Assembly: GCA_019240175.1 (NCBI GenBank) | Contig: JAFAYS010001161.1 | Location: 1-5,439, forward strand | Source: Chloroflexota bacterium | GTDB taxonomy: Bacteria > Chloroflexota > Chloroflexia > Chloroflexales > Kallotenuaceae | Length of the DNA: 5,439 bases | Reading direction: 5' to 3' | Part shown: piece after piece, positions 1 to 5,370 of the stretch | Layout: every line of letters starts with the position of its first letter | Position numbering within the stretch: position 1 is the stretch's first letter | Notes under the pieces: generated by a model | What the model was told of the DNA's origin: nothing | Database searches by the model: none | What the model saw: the letters and a program-made list of their open reading frames with translations, nothing else | Translations under genes and position numbers: made by a program

Positions 1-2098
1 CGACATGCGTGCCGCCGCACAGCTCACGCGAGCAGAACACCGGCGCGGGCTTGGTCTCCGTGCCGACGGTATCCGGCAGCACGGCGGGCTCGGCGGCAAC
101 CGCGCAGCCGACCGTCACCACGCGCACGACGTCGCCGTACTTCTCGCCGAAGAGCGCTGTCGCGCCCAGCTGCTTGGCCGCCGCCATCGACATCTCGGCT
201 GGTGAAACCTCGGTGTCGGCGCGCACCCAGGCGTTGACACGGCGCTCGATCTCGCGCAGATCCTCAGCCGTCACCGACGTTGGATGGCCAAAGTCGAAGC
301 GCAGCCGCTCGGGCGCAACCAGCGATCCCGCTTGCTCGGCGTGCTCGCCCAGCACATCGCGCAGCGCGCGGTGCAGCAGATGCGTCGCGGTGTGATTGCG
401 CATAATATCGCGGCGGCGTCCGGCGTCGACAACTAATTCAGCCGCATCGTTCTTGCGAATAATGCCGCGCTCGACAACGCCGTAGTGAACGTAGAGTCCC
501 GGAATCGGCTTCTGGACATCCGTGATGCGCACGCTGCCCTGCGGCCCGACGATCACGCCGGTATCGCCGACCTGGCCGCCGCTCTCGCCGTAGAAGGGCG
601 AGCGATCGAGCACCAGCTGCACCTCTTCGCCCTCGGTAGCCTGATCTTCCGTCGCGCCCTCGACCGCGATCGCCAGCACGCTGCCCGACGATTGCAGATT
701 GTTGTAGCCGGTGAACTCAGTCGTCGGCAGATCGAACTCGGCCCAGAACTCGGCCTGCGAGCCGCGCTTGAACTGCCGCGCCTCACGCGCGCGCTGCTGC
801 TGGGCCTCACGCGCCGTCAGGTAGCCGGCATCGTCCACGCCCAGACCGCGCTCGTGCAGAATCTTGGCGGTCAGATCCGGCGGAAAGCCAAAGGTGTCAT
901 GCAGCCGGAAAGCATCCTCGCCGGCCATGATCGTCTGGCCGGCAGCCTGCATGCGCCCGACGATCAGCTCAAGCTGCTCAAGGCCACCTTGCAGCGTGCG
1001 ACCGAAGCGCTCTTCTTCGCCGGTGATCACCTGCTTGATATAGTCGGCCTTGGTCGTCAGCTCGGGATAAGCATCGCCCATGATCCCGATCACCACGTCG
1101 GCGGTCTCGGCCAGAAACGGCTTGGTCAGGCCCAGCGTCTGGCCCTGATACGCCGCGCGCCGCAGGATACGCCGCAGCACATAGTTTCGGCCCTCGTTGC
1201 CGGGACGCATGCCGTCGGCGATCAGGAAGGAGCAGGCCCGCGAGTGGTCCGCGATCGCATGGTAGGCCGCGCGATTGGCCTGGTAGTGCTCGCGTCCGCC
1301 GCCGACCAGCTCGATCAAACGATCGATAATCGGCACGAACAGATCGGTCTCGTAGTTGTTGCGCACGCCTTGCAGCACCGACACAATGCGCTCAAAGCCC
1401 ATGCCGGTATCGATCGACGGGCGCGGCAGCGGGGTGAGATTGCCCTCGGCGTCGCGGTTGTACTGCATAAAGACCAGATTCCAGATCTCCATGTAGTCGT
1501 CGTCTTCGCTGTTGACGCCCTCGGGCACCTGGCTTTCGGGATGATCGCCCTGGTAAAAGTGGATCTCGGAGCAGGGACCGCACGGCCCGACGTCGCCCAT
1601 CGACCAGAAGTTATCTTTGGCGCTGAAGCGCAGAATCCGCTCGCGGGGTGCGCCGACCTCTTCCCACAGCCGCGCGGCCTCCTCGTCGGCGGGCACGTTC
1701 TCGTCGCCCTCGAAGACCGAGAACCACAGCCGATCCACGGGCAGCTTGAGATCCTTGGTCAGCAGATCCCAGGCATACTGGATCGCCTCGCGCTTAAAAT
1801 AATCGCCGAACGAGAAATTGCCGAGCATCTCAAAAAAGGTGTGGTGGCGCGGCGACGGCCCGACATTTTCCAGATCGTTGTGCTTGCCCGAGACACGCAT
1901 CGACTTTTGCGAAGTCGTGGCCGTCTTGTAAGGGCGCTGCTCCAGGCCCAAAAAGGTATCTTTAAACTGCACCATGCCCGCGTTGGTGAAGAGCAGCGTC
2001 GGATCGTTGGCAGGCACAAGCGGAGAAGAAGCAACAATTTCGTGACCGTTTCGCGCAAAAAATTGGAGAAACGTTTGGCGTATATCTGAGCTTTTCAT
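1..2098 (-). CDS. alaS: Alanyl-tRNA synthetase, 3' end cut off by window edge
   Basis: This cytosolic class II synthetase charges tRNA-Ala and edits mischarged Ser and Gly. The reading frame is open for 699 codons from ATG at 2098 to the left edge. The family is usually about 870-890 residues, so roughly the last 180 (DHHA1/C-Ala region) lie outside. Seen in the translation: the N-terminal catalytic core with NDPTLLFTNAGM (31-42), motif 2 region RHHTFFEMLGNFSFGDYFK (84-102) and motif 3 GMGFERI (232-238); the beta-barrel motif SPFYGESGGQVGDTG (500-514); and the editing-site zinc ligands H569, H573, C694 and H698 (HTATH and CGGTH). A segment of about 23 residues (about 665-688) is present before CGGTH that E. 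coli AlaRS lacks. The start is supported by the match to the E. coli N-terminus and by AGGAG at 2104-2108, 5 nt upstream. A 534-codon open frame on the opposite strand is a shadow. Confidence 0.98.
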   Translation of the reverse strand, partial: MKSSDIRQTFLQFFARNGHEIVASSPLVPANDPTLLFTNAGMVQFKDTFLGLEQRPYKTATTSQKSMRVSGKHNDLENVGPSPRHHTFFEMLGNFSFGDYFKREAIQYAWDLLTKDLKLPVDRLWFSVFEGDENVPADEEAARLWEEVGAPRERILRFSAKDNFWSMGDVGPCGPCSEIHFYQGDHPESQVPEGVNSEDDDYMEIWNLVFMQYNRDAEGNLTPLPRPSIDTGMGFERIVSVLQGVRNNYETDLFVPIIDRLIELVGGGREHYQANRAAYHAIADHSRACSFLIADGMRPGNEGRNYVLRRILRRAAYQGQTLGLTKPFLAETADVVIGIMGDAYPELTTKADYIKQVITGEEERFGRTLQGGLEQLELIVGRMQAAGQTIMAGEDAFRLHDTFGFPPDLTAKILHERGLGVDDAGYLTAREAQQQRAREARQFKRGSQAEFWAEFDLPTTEFTGYNNLQSSGSVLAIAVEGATEDQATEGEEVQLVLDRSPFYGESGGQVGDTGVIVGPQGSVRITDVQKPIPGLYVHYGVVERGIIRKNDAAELVVDAGRRRDIMRNHTATHLLHRALRDVLGEHAEQAGSLVAPERLRFDFGHPTSVTAEDLREIERRVNAWVRADTEVSPAEMSMAAAKQLGATALFGEKYGDVVRVVTVGCAVAAEPAVLPDTVGTETKPAPVFCSRELCGGTHV

Positions 2099-2162
2099 TC
2101 GGGCTCCTAATAATCTTTCGGCATCACAGGCTACGCTGCCAGCGGTCCGAGCGCCGGGACGC

Positions 2163-2188
2163 GGATGCGGCAGTATTATACCGCATCC
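2163..2188 (-). promoter_or_regulatory. Probable alaS promoter inside an inverted repeat
   Basis: On the minus strand a perfect -10 box, TATAAT (2175-2180), lies 76 nt upstream of the alaS start. The expected transcript start is near 2168, giving a leader of about 70 nt. No good -35 box is seen at 16-18 nt, so an activator or an atypical -35 may be needed. The -10 box lies in the 10-nt centre of a perfect 8-bp inverted repeat (GGATGCGG at 2163-2170 and CCGCATCC at 2181-2188). This would suit a repressor that blocks polymerase. The leader contains a small palindrome (2134-2144, CGCTG-C-CAGCG) but no recognisable T-box features. Confidence 0.6.
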
Positions 2189-2210
2189 ATTCGCCGGGCC
2201 GCGCCGCTCA

Positions 2211-2241
2211 CAACAAAAGGGTACAGACCACGCTGTACCCT
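2211..2241 (-). terminator. Rho-independent terminator of the small membrane-protein gene
   Basis: Read on the minus strand, a 9-bp stem (AGGGTACAG with CTGTACCCT, 2233-2241 and 2218-2226) with a 6-nt loop is followed directly by a T-rich run TTTGTTG. It lies 25 bp beyond the stop codon of the 136-residue gene and upstream of the alaS promoter. It therefore separates the two same-strand transcripts. On the plus strand no T-run follows, so it should act in one direction only. Confidence 0.85.
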
Positions 2242-2265
2242 CGCAATTCGAACGCAGGCCGAGAA

Positions 2266-2676
2266 TCAGGCGAACGGATTAAGCTTGGTCTGGCCGATGT
2301 AGAAGGTGATCGCGACCAGCACCAGGATGCCCAGCAGAATACCGCCGAAGCGCCGCGCCTCGCTGTCGGGCGAGCGCCGGGCCCGCGCCGCAAACGCCGA
2401 GATCACGCCAACCGACGCGATGCCGAGGATGTAGTGCAGCCACAGATTGCCGATATAGGCCGCGTTGCCGATCAAAACCCCGATGATCACCATCAAGATG
2501 CCGAGCAACGCCTGGATCGAAGCGCTGATCGAGTTACCGCGCAGCGCCAGCGCCGAGCCCTGGCTAGTGGTCCGCGCCGTCGCCAGCAGCACCAGCGCCG
2601 ATACCAACGTCAGCAGCAGCGTCAGGCCGCCAAACGCGTTATGCATAATGCGAATCACGTTGTACAAACCGTCCAT
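2266..2676 (-). CDS. Small four-helix membrane protein of unknown function (136 aa)
   Basis: I do not recognise the family. The product is 136 residues, starts MDGLYNVIRIMHNAFGG and ends KLNPFA. Four hydrophobic stretches are visible: about 14-33, 52-71, 78-97 and 111-129. The loop between helices 3 and 4 is rich in Arg (AARARRSPDSEARR, 96-109), which by the positive-inside rule puts this loop and both termini on the cytoplasmic side. His12 sits near the start of helix 1 and His81 in helix 3 (LHYILG). Paired helix histidines can bind haem, but two are too few to claim it. A longer frame exists upstream, but ATG 2676 is preferred: it starts at the membrane protein proper and has AAAGGA about 11 nt upstream, between promoter and start. 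It is transcribed alone, divergent from the CNNM gene, and has its own terminator. Confidence 0.8.
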   Translation of the reverse strand: MDGLYNVIRIMHNAFGGLTLLLTLVSALVLLATARTTSQGSALALRGNSISASIQALLGILMVIIGVLIGNAAYIGNLWLHYILGIASVGVISAFAARARRSPDSEARRFGGILLGILVLVAITFYIGQTKLNPFA

Positions 2677-2745
2677 GATCGATATTGTCCTTTCACGATG
2701 AACAGCGATTCGGCACGCACAAAAGGCGCACTCGCTGTGCGTCTC

Positions 2746-2761
2746 TGTTATCATTGTAGCA
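2746..2761. promoter_or_regulatory. Overlapping divergent extended -10 promoters
   Basis: Two extended -10 elements face opposite ways and overlap by 2 bp. On the plus strand TG-T-TATCAT (TG 2746-2747, hexamer 2749-2754) would serve the CNNM gene, with a start near 2761. On the minus strand TG-C-TACAAT (hexamer 2753-2758, TG at 2760-2761) would serve the small membrane-protein gene, with a start near 2746. The 16-bp segment is close to two-fold symmetric (pattern TG.TA..AT..TA.CA). No good -35 is seen at the usual distance on either side, as is common for extended -10 promoters. Polymerase bound in one direction would exclude the other. Confidence 0.6.
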
Positions 2762-2810
2762 TGAGGCATCGTGAGCGGCGCAGCAATAGCCAATATCGAC
2801 GCGGATCTCA

Positions 2811-2836
2811 CGCTGCCGGCAGCGCAAGGAGCGCTG
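2811..2836 (+). promoter_or_regulatory. Leader with two mutually exclusive hairpins upstream of the CNNM gene
   Basis: Within the predicted leader of about 95 nt, 2811-2824 is a perfect 14-bp palindrome (CGCTGCCGGCAGCG) that can fold as a 5-bp stem with a CCGG loop. Its right half CAGCGC (2820-2825) can instead pair with GCGCTG (2831-2836) around the loop AAGGA. The two folds share one arm and cannot coexist. The second ends 7 nt before the ribosome site GGAG (2844-2847). Such layout fits translational or transcriptional control, but no known riboswitch class (for example M-box or yybP-ykoY) is recognisable. The palindrome might also be a protein-binding site in DNA. Confidence 0.4.
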
Positions 2837-2855
2837 TGCAAAAGGAGTAGGTTTC

Positions 2856-4262
2856 ATGGGAATAGTATGGCTGGACTTTGTGCTCATCGTGGTCTTGATG
2901 CTCGCGAACGGCTTTTTCGCGGCCTCCGAGATCGCGGTGGTCTCAGCCCGGCGCGGGCGGCTCCAGCAGCGCGCGGAGGAAGGCAATAAAGGCGCGCAGA
3001 CGGCTCTGAATCTGGCGAACGAGCCCAATCGCTTTTTGGCGACGGTGCAGGTCGGCATTACCTTGATCGGTACGTTCGCGGCGGCATTCGGCGGCGATGC
3101 GCTGGCGGAGCCTCTGGGAGCGGCGCTTGAGCCCTCCGTTGGTCGGTACGCCCACTCGGTCGCGCTGGTGCTGGTGGTGCTGCTGATCACCTATCTATCG
3201 CTGATCCTGGGCGAACTAGTACCCAAGCGGCTGGCGCTGCAACATGCCGAAACCATGGCCAGTCGGGTCGCGCCGATCATGCGCCAGATCTCGCGTCTGT
3301 CGGCACCGGTCGTCTGGTTTCTGACGACCTCGACCGAGGTTGTGCTGCGTCTGCTGGGCCAGCATCGCCAGGAGGCCGAGCAGGTGACAGAGGAAGATGT
3401 GCTGTCGCTGGTACGTGAGGGCACCGAAGGCGGCTCGCTGGAAGCGTCGGAGCGCGATCTGATCGAGCGCGTCTTTGATTTCACCGACTCTAACGCCCGC
3501 TCGATTATGACGCCACGCACCGAGATCTTCGCCGTGCCCTTCGATCTGCCGTTTGACCAGATCGTCGCGCGTGTGATCGAGTCGGAGTACTCGCGCATCC
3601 CGGTCTATCAGGGCTCGATCGACCGCATCCAGGGCGTGCTCTACACCAAAGATCTGCTGCGCGCGACGCAGAGCGGCCCGTCGCCGCGCCTGGAAGATCT
3701 GCTGCGGCCACCGGTCTTTGTGCTTGAGCATCAGCGGATCTCGGCGGTGCTACAGCAGATCAAGCAGACGCGCACGCATCTGGCGCTGGTGCTCGACGAG
3801 TACGGCCAGATCGAGGGCCTGATCACGCTGGAAGATGTGCTGGAAGAGATCATGGGCGACATCGCCGACGAGTACGACGAGGTCGATACGATGGTGGTGC
3901 GCCGCGCCGACGGCTCGATGCTGGTCGAAGGCATGATCTCGTACTCCGACGCCGAGCACCAAATTGGGCTACCACCGCGCGATCAGCTCAATCCAGAAGG
4001 CACCCGGCTGCCACCGTTCGATACGCTGGCCGGCCTGCTGCTGGCACTCTTCGAGCGGATTCCAGTCGCCGGCGACGTGGTGACGCTAGGCGAATGGCGC
4101 TTCGAGGTTGTGGATATGGACGGCGTGCGTATCGATAAAGTGCTGGTGCAGCAAACACCGCCACCCAGCGATCGCGAGCAGAGCGAGGCCGCACTGGCGC
4201 TGCGGGCAGTGCTGCCGGCCTCCACGCAATTGCCTGAAGACCAGCCGAACGACCGGGAGTAG
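2856..4262 (+). CDS. CNNM/CorC_HlyC family membrane protein, probable divalent-cation transporter
   Basis: This inner-membrane protein of 468 residues belongs to the family long annotated as haemolysin-related (UPF0053, HlyC/CorC), which includes bacterial Mg2+/Co2+ exporters and eukaryotic CNNM proteins. Domain order is typical. The CNNM (DUF21) transmembrane domain covers about 1-185, with GFFAASEIAVVSARR (19-33), NEPNRFLATVQVGITLIGT (55-73) and ILGELVPKRLAL (117-128). A pair of CBS domains covers about 208-335, with IMTPRTEI (217-224), SEYSRIPVY (243-251), LVLDEYGQIEGLITLEDVLEEI (311-332) and GDIADEYD (334-341). The CorC_HlyC domain covers about 345-432. The CBS pair usually binds adenine nucleotide and gates transport. 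A polar tail of about 35 residues follows. ATG 2856 is supported by GGAG at 2844-2847, 8 nt upstream, and by the family-like N-terminus. The substrate is inferred from the family, and it is not a true haemolysin by any evidence here. Confidence 0.95.
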   Translation: MGIVWLDFVLIVVLMLANGFFAASEIAVVSARRGRLQQRAEEGNKGAQTALNLANEPNRFLATVQVGITLIGTFAAAFGGDALAEPLGAALEPSVGRYAHSVALVLVVLLITYLSLILGELVPKRLALQHAETMASRVAPIMRQISRLSAPVVWFLTTSTEVVLRLLGQHRQEAEQVTEEDVLSLVREGTEGGSLEASERDLIERVFDFTDSNARSIMTPRTEIFAVPFDLPFDQIVARVIESEYSRIPVYQGSIDRIQGVLYTKDLLRATQSGPSPRLEDLLRPPVFVLEHQRISAVLQQIKQTRTHLALVLDEYGQIEGLITLEDVLEEIMGDIADEYDEVDTMVVRRADGSMLVEGMISYSDAEHQIGLPPRDQLNPEGTRLPPFDTLAGLLLALFERIPVAGDVVTLGEWRFEVVDMDGVRIDKVLVQQTPPPSDREQSEAALALRAVLPASTQLPEDQPNDRE

Positions 4263-4264
4263 CC

Positions 4265-4298
4265 AAACAAAAACGGACAGGATGAACTCCTGTCCGTT
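4265..4298 (-). terminator. Terminator between convergent CNNM and bL25 genes
   Basis: A perfect 10-bp inverted repeat (ACGGACAGGA 4273-4282, TCCTGTCCGT 4288-4297) encloses a 5-nt loop. On the minus strand it is followed by TTTTGTTT (4265-4272), a classical terminator for the bL25 gene whose stop lies at 4321. On the plus strand the same hairpin stands 10 bp after the CNNM stop but is followed by a poor T-run (TTCGCTTCC). It may serve both convergent transcripts, more strongly for bL25. Confidence 0.85.
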
Positions 4299-4320
4299 CG
4301 CTTCCAATTCGGCAGATCGA

Positions 4321-4986
4321 CTAGGCGGACTCGCCCTCGTCGGCCTGTGTCGTGTCGGTATCGGCATCTTCGCCTGCCAACTCCGGCTCGCCCAGCTGCT
4401 CCTGCTCGGTGATCGCCTCTTCCTCGGCCTCCATGCGCGACGGCGTGATCGTCGCCAGCGCTTCCTCAGGCGAGGTCAAGACCTGCACCTTGTCGCCCAG
4501 ATCAAGATCGCTCACGTGCAGCACCGTGCTGAAATCGGCGATCTTGCTGATGTCGACCTCGATATTCTGCGGAATATCGGCGGGCAGCGCTTTGACATGC
4601 AGCGTCTGCAAGCTAATCGTCAGCACGCCATCGCCGCGCTCCACCAGCTCGTTGGTGCCAACCGCAACGACCGGCACATCGGCGGTCATCTCGACACGCA
4701 GGTCCACAATGCGGAAGTCTACATGCAAGAACTGGCGCGACACCGGGTGGATCTGCACCTGGCGCACAAACGCGCTGCGGGTGCCACTCGGCAGCTGAAG
4801 ATCGATCAGCCCGGTGCGTCCCACCTTGCGATACACAAGACCGAACGTCTTGGCATCGAGCTGGAACGTCTCGGTGGGAACACCTTTGCCACAGATCGAG
4901 GCCGGCACCATGCCCTCGCGGCGCAGAGTTTTGACCTTCTTACCGATGATCGAGCGGGGTTCGAGTGTAAGTGACAGATTGTCCAT
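4321..4986 (-). CDS. rplY: Large ribosomal subunit protein bL25 (general stress protein Ctc / TL5 type)
   Basis: This 221-residue protein is the long, two-domain form of bL25 (also called Ctc or TL5), which binds 5S rRNA in the large ribosomal subunit. The N-terminal L25 domain (about 4-93) shows LRREGMVPASICGKG (21-35) and VQIHPVSRQFLHVDF (77-91). The C-terminal TL5-like beta domain (about 100-182) includes ALPADIPQNIEVDIS (133-147). Residues 186-221 form a very acidic, probably disordered tail rich in Glu and Asp. In the first motif most homologues, from memory, have Tyr-Gly where this protein has Cys32-Gly33. ATG 4986 is supported by AAGGAGG at 4996-5002 with a 9-nt spacer. The gene has its own promoter and terminator, so it looks monocistronic, convergent with the CNNM gene. 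Confidence 0.96.
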   Translation of the reverse strand: MDNLSLTLEPRSIIGKKVKTLRREGMVPASICGKGVPTETFQLDAKTFGLVYRKVGRTGLIDLQLPSGTRSAFVRQVQIHPVSRQFLHVDFRIVDLRVEMTADVPVVAVGTNELVERGDGVLTISLQTLHVKALPADIPQNIEVDISKIADFSTVLHVSDLDLGDKVQVLTSPEEALATITPSRMEAEEEAITEQEQLGEPELAGEDADTDTTQADEGESA

Positions 4987-5038
4987 CAGTCTGGCCCTCC
5001 TTAAAGGCTACTGCTGTGGGAAAAAGAACAACCGGCGG

Positions 5039-5067
5039 ATTGTAGCATGGCGCACGCGAAAGAACAA
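5039..5067 (-). promoter_or_regulatory. bL25 gene promoter with extended -10
   Basis: On the minus strand an extended -10, TG-C-TACAAT (hexamer 5039-5044, TG at 5046-5047), stands 17 bp downstream of a partial -35, TTGTTC (5062-5067). A start near 5032 gives a leader of about 45 nt that contains the strong ribosome site. The 11-mer CATGCTACAAT is identical to the minus-strand element at 2753-2763 upstream of the small membrane-protein gene. The -35 hexamer is formed by the first unit of the heptamer repeat array. Confidence 0.7.
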
Positions 5068-5160
5068 GAGAACGAAGAACCTAGAACCCAGAACCTAGAA
5101 CCTAGGGAAGAACAAGAGAACAAAGAACAAAAGAACAAAGAACAAAGAACAAAGAACAAA
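5058..5160. repeat. Degenerate heptamer repeat array (GAACNNA units)
   Basis: GAAC recurs 13 times, at 5062, 5070, 5077, 5084, 5091, 5098, 5110, 5118, 5125, 5133, 5140, 5147 and 5154. Spacings are 7 or 8 bp, with one interruption of 12. Three unit types alternate: GAACAAG/GAACGAA at the left, GAACCTA/GAACCCA in the middle (5077-5104), and GAACAAA at the right. The array is purine-rich on the plus strand and T-rich on the minus strand, directly upstream of the bL25 promoter. It resembles in form the heptameric short tandem repeats described in cyanobacteria, but the unit sequence differs. Long open frames through it on the minus strand simply translate the repeat (Phe/Leu/Cys/Ser runs) and are not genes. 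Confidence 0.9.
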
Positions 5161-5164
5161 GCTC

Positions 5165-5190
5165 TGTAAGGGCGCTGCTTGCCGCGCCCG
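5165..5190. repeat. Degenerate palindromic intergenic repeat, copy 1
   Basis: GTAAGGGCGCTGCTTGCC is followed by GCGCCC. Its arms GGGCGC (5170-5175) and GCGCCC (5184-5189) form an imperfect, REP-like hairpin with an 8-nt loop. It shares its opening GTARGGGCG, central TTGC and closing GCCC with the element at 5234-5257, which suggests two decayed copies of one repeat family. From memory, GTAGGGGCG-type palindromes are common between genes in Chloroflexia and cyanobacteria. Confidence 0.5.
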
Positions 5191-5233
5191 AAGCAACTCC
5201 TCGCCTGCCGCAACAAAGCCCAAGGTACAAGCC

Positions 5234-5257
5234 GTAGGGGCGTATTGCATATGCCCT
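5234..5257. repeat. Degenerate palindromic intergenic repeat, copy 2
   Basis: GTAGGGGCGTATTGC is followed by ATATGCCC. Arms GGGCGTAT (5238-5245) and ATATGCCC (5249-5256) pair with one G-T wobble around a 3-nt loop. It matches copy 1 in overall plan. A separate 10-bp perfect palindrome, CTATCGATAG, follows at 5264-5273. No coding potential is seen around either copy (5161-5315). Confidence 0.5.
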
Positions 5258-5314
5258 GACTCCCTATCGATAGCCATGTGACCAATCTGTAACTCTGCCG
5301 TCTTATCCTAACAA

Positions 5315-5346
5315 GTGAGTACGCCGCGTACACAAGGGAGTACGTC
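5315..5346. promoter_or_regulatory. Operator-like GTAC repeat cluster
   Basis: A perfect inverted repeat, GTACGC-C-GCGTAC (5319-5331), is nearly extended to 19 bp (TG.GTACGC C GCGTAC.CA, 5316-5334). The sequence GAGTACG occurs at 5317-5323 and again at 5338-5344, exactly 21 bp (two helical turns) apart. This layout suits a dimeric regulator binding two sites on one face of the DNA. The regulated gene would lie beyond the right edge. The assignment is inference only. Confidence 0.35.
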
Positions 5347-5370
5347 AAAAAACAACGGGCTACTACCGTT
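5347..5370 (-). terminator. Weak candidate terminator from a gene beyond the right edge
   Basis: On the minus strand AACGG (5366-5370) pairs with CCGTT (5354-5358) around a 7-nt loop, and G plus six T residues follow (5347-5353). The stem is short, so this is tentative. If real, it ends a minus-strand transcript that enters from the right and shields the bL25 promoter from read-through. Confidence 0.3.

Noticed and set aside
1927..1941. 15-bp match TGTAAGGGCGCTGCT between alaS and 5165-5179
   Set aside because: In alaS it encodes conserved residues (around QRPYK), and a single 15-bp match in a GC-rich window of this size can arise by chance. It is not treated as a repeat or attachment site.
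485..2089. Long open reading frame of 534 codons on the plus strand
   Set aside because: It is antisense to alaS, whose motifs are unmistakable. It has no ribosome site, and its His/Gln/Arg/Leu-rich product is typical of a shadow of GC-biased codons.
2099..2174. T-box leader upstream of alaS
   Set aside because: The predicted leader is only about 70 nt and has no T-box-like conserved bulge or antiterminator and no terminator hairpin before the start codon.
2677..2841. N-terminal extension of the small membrane protein to 191 residues
   Set aside because: The extra 55 codons would span the predicted promoter and the ribosome site at about 2688-2693. Their content is Cys/His/Arg-rich and does not resemble the membrane protein that follows.
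4108..4974. Plus-strand open frame of 288 codons
   Set aside because: It overlaps the end of the CNNM gene and lies antisense to bL25, crosses the terminator hairpin and has no family-like motifs.
5001..5348. Minus-strand open frames of 115 and 60 codons
   Set aside because: Their C-terminal parts are a translation of the heptamer repeat array (Phe/Leu/Cys/Ser runs), and they overlap the bL25 promoter and ribosome site. No independent coding signal is seen.
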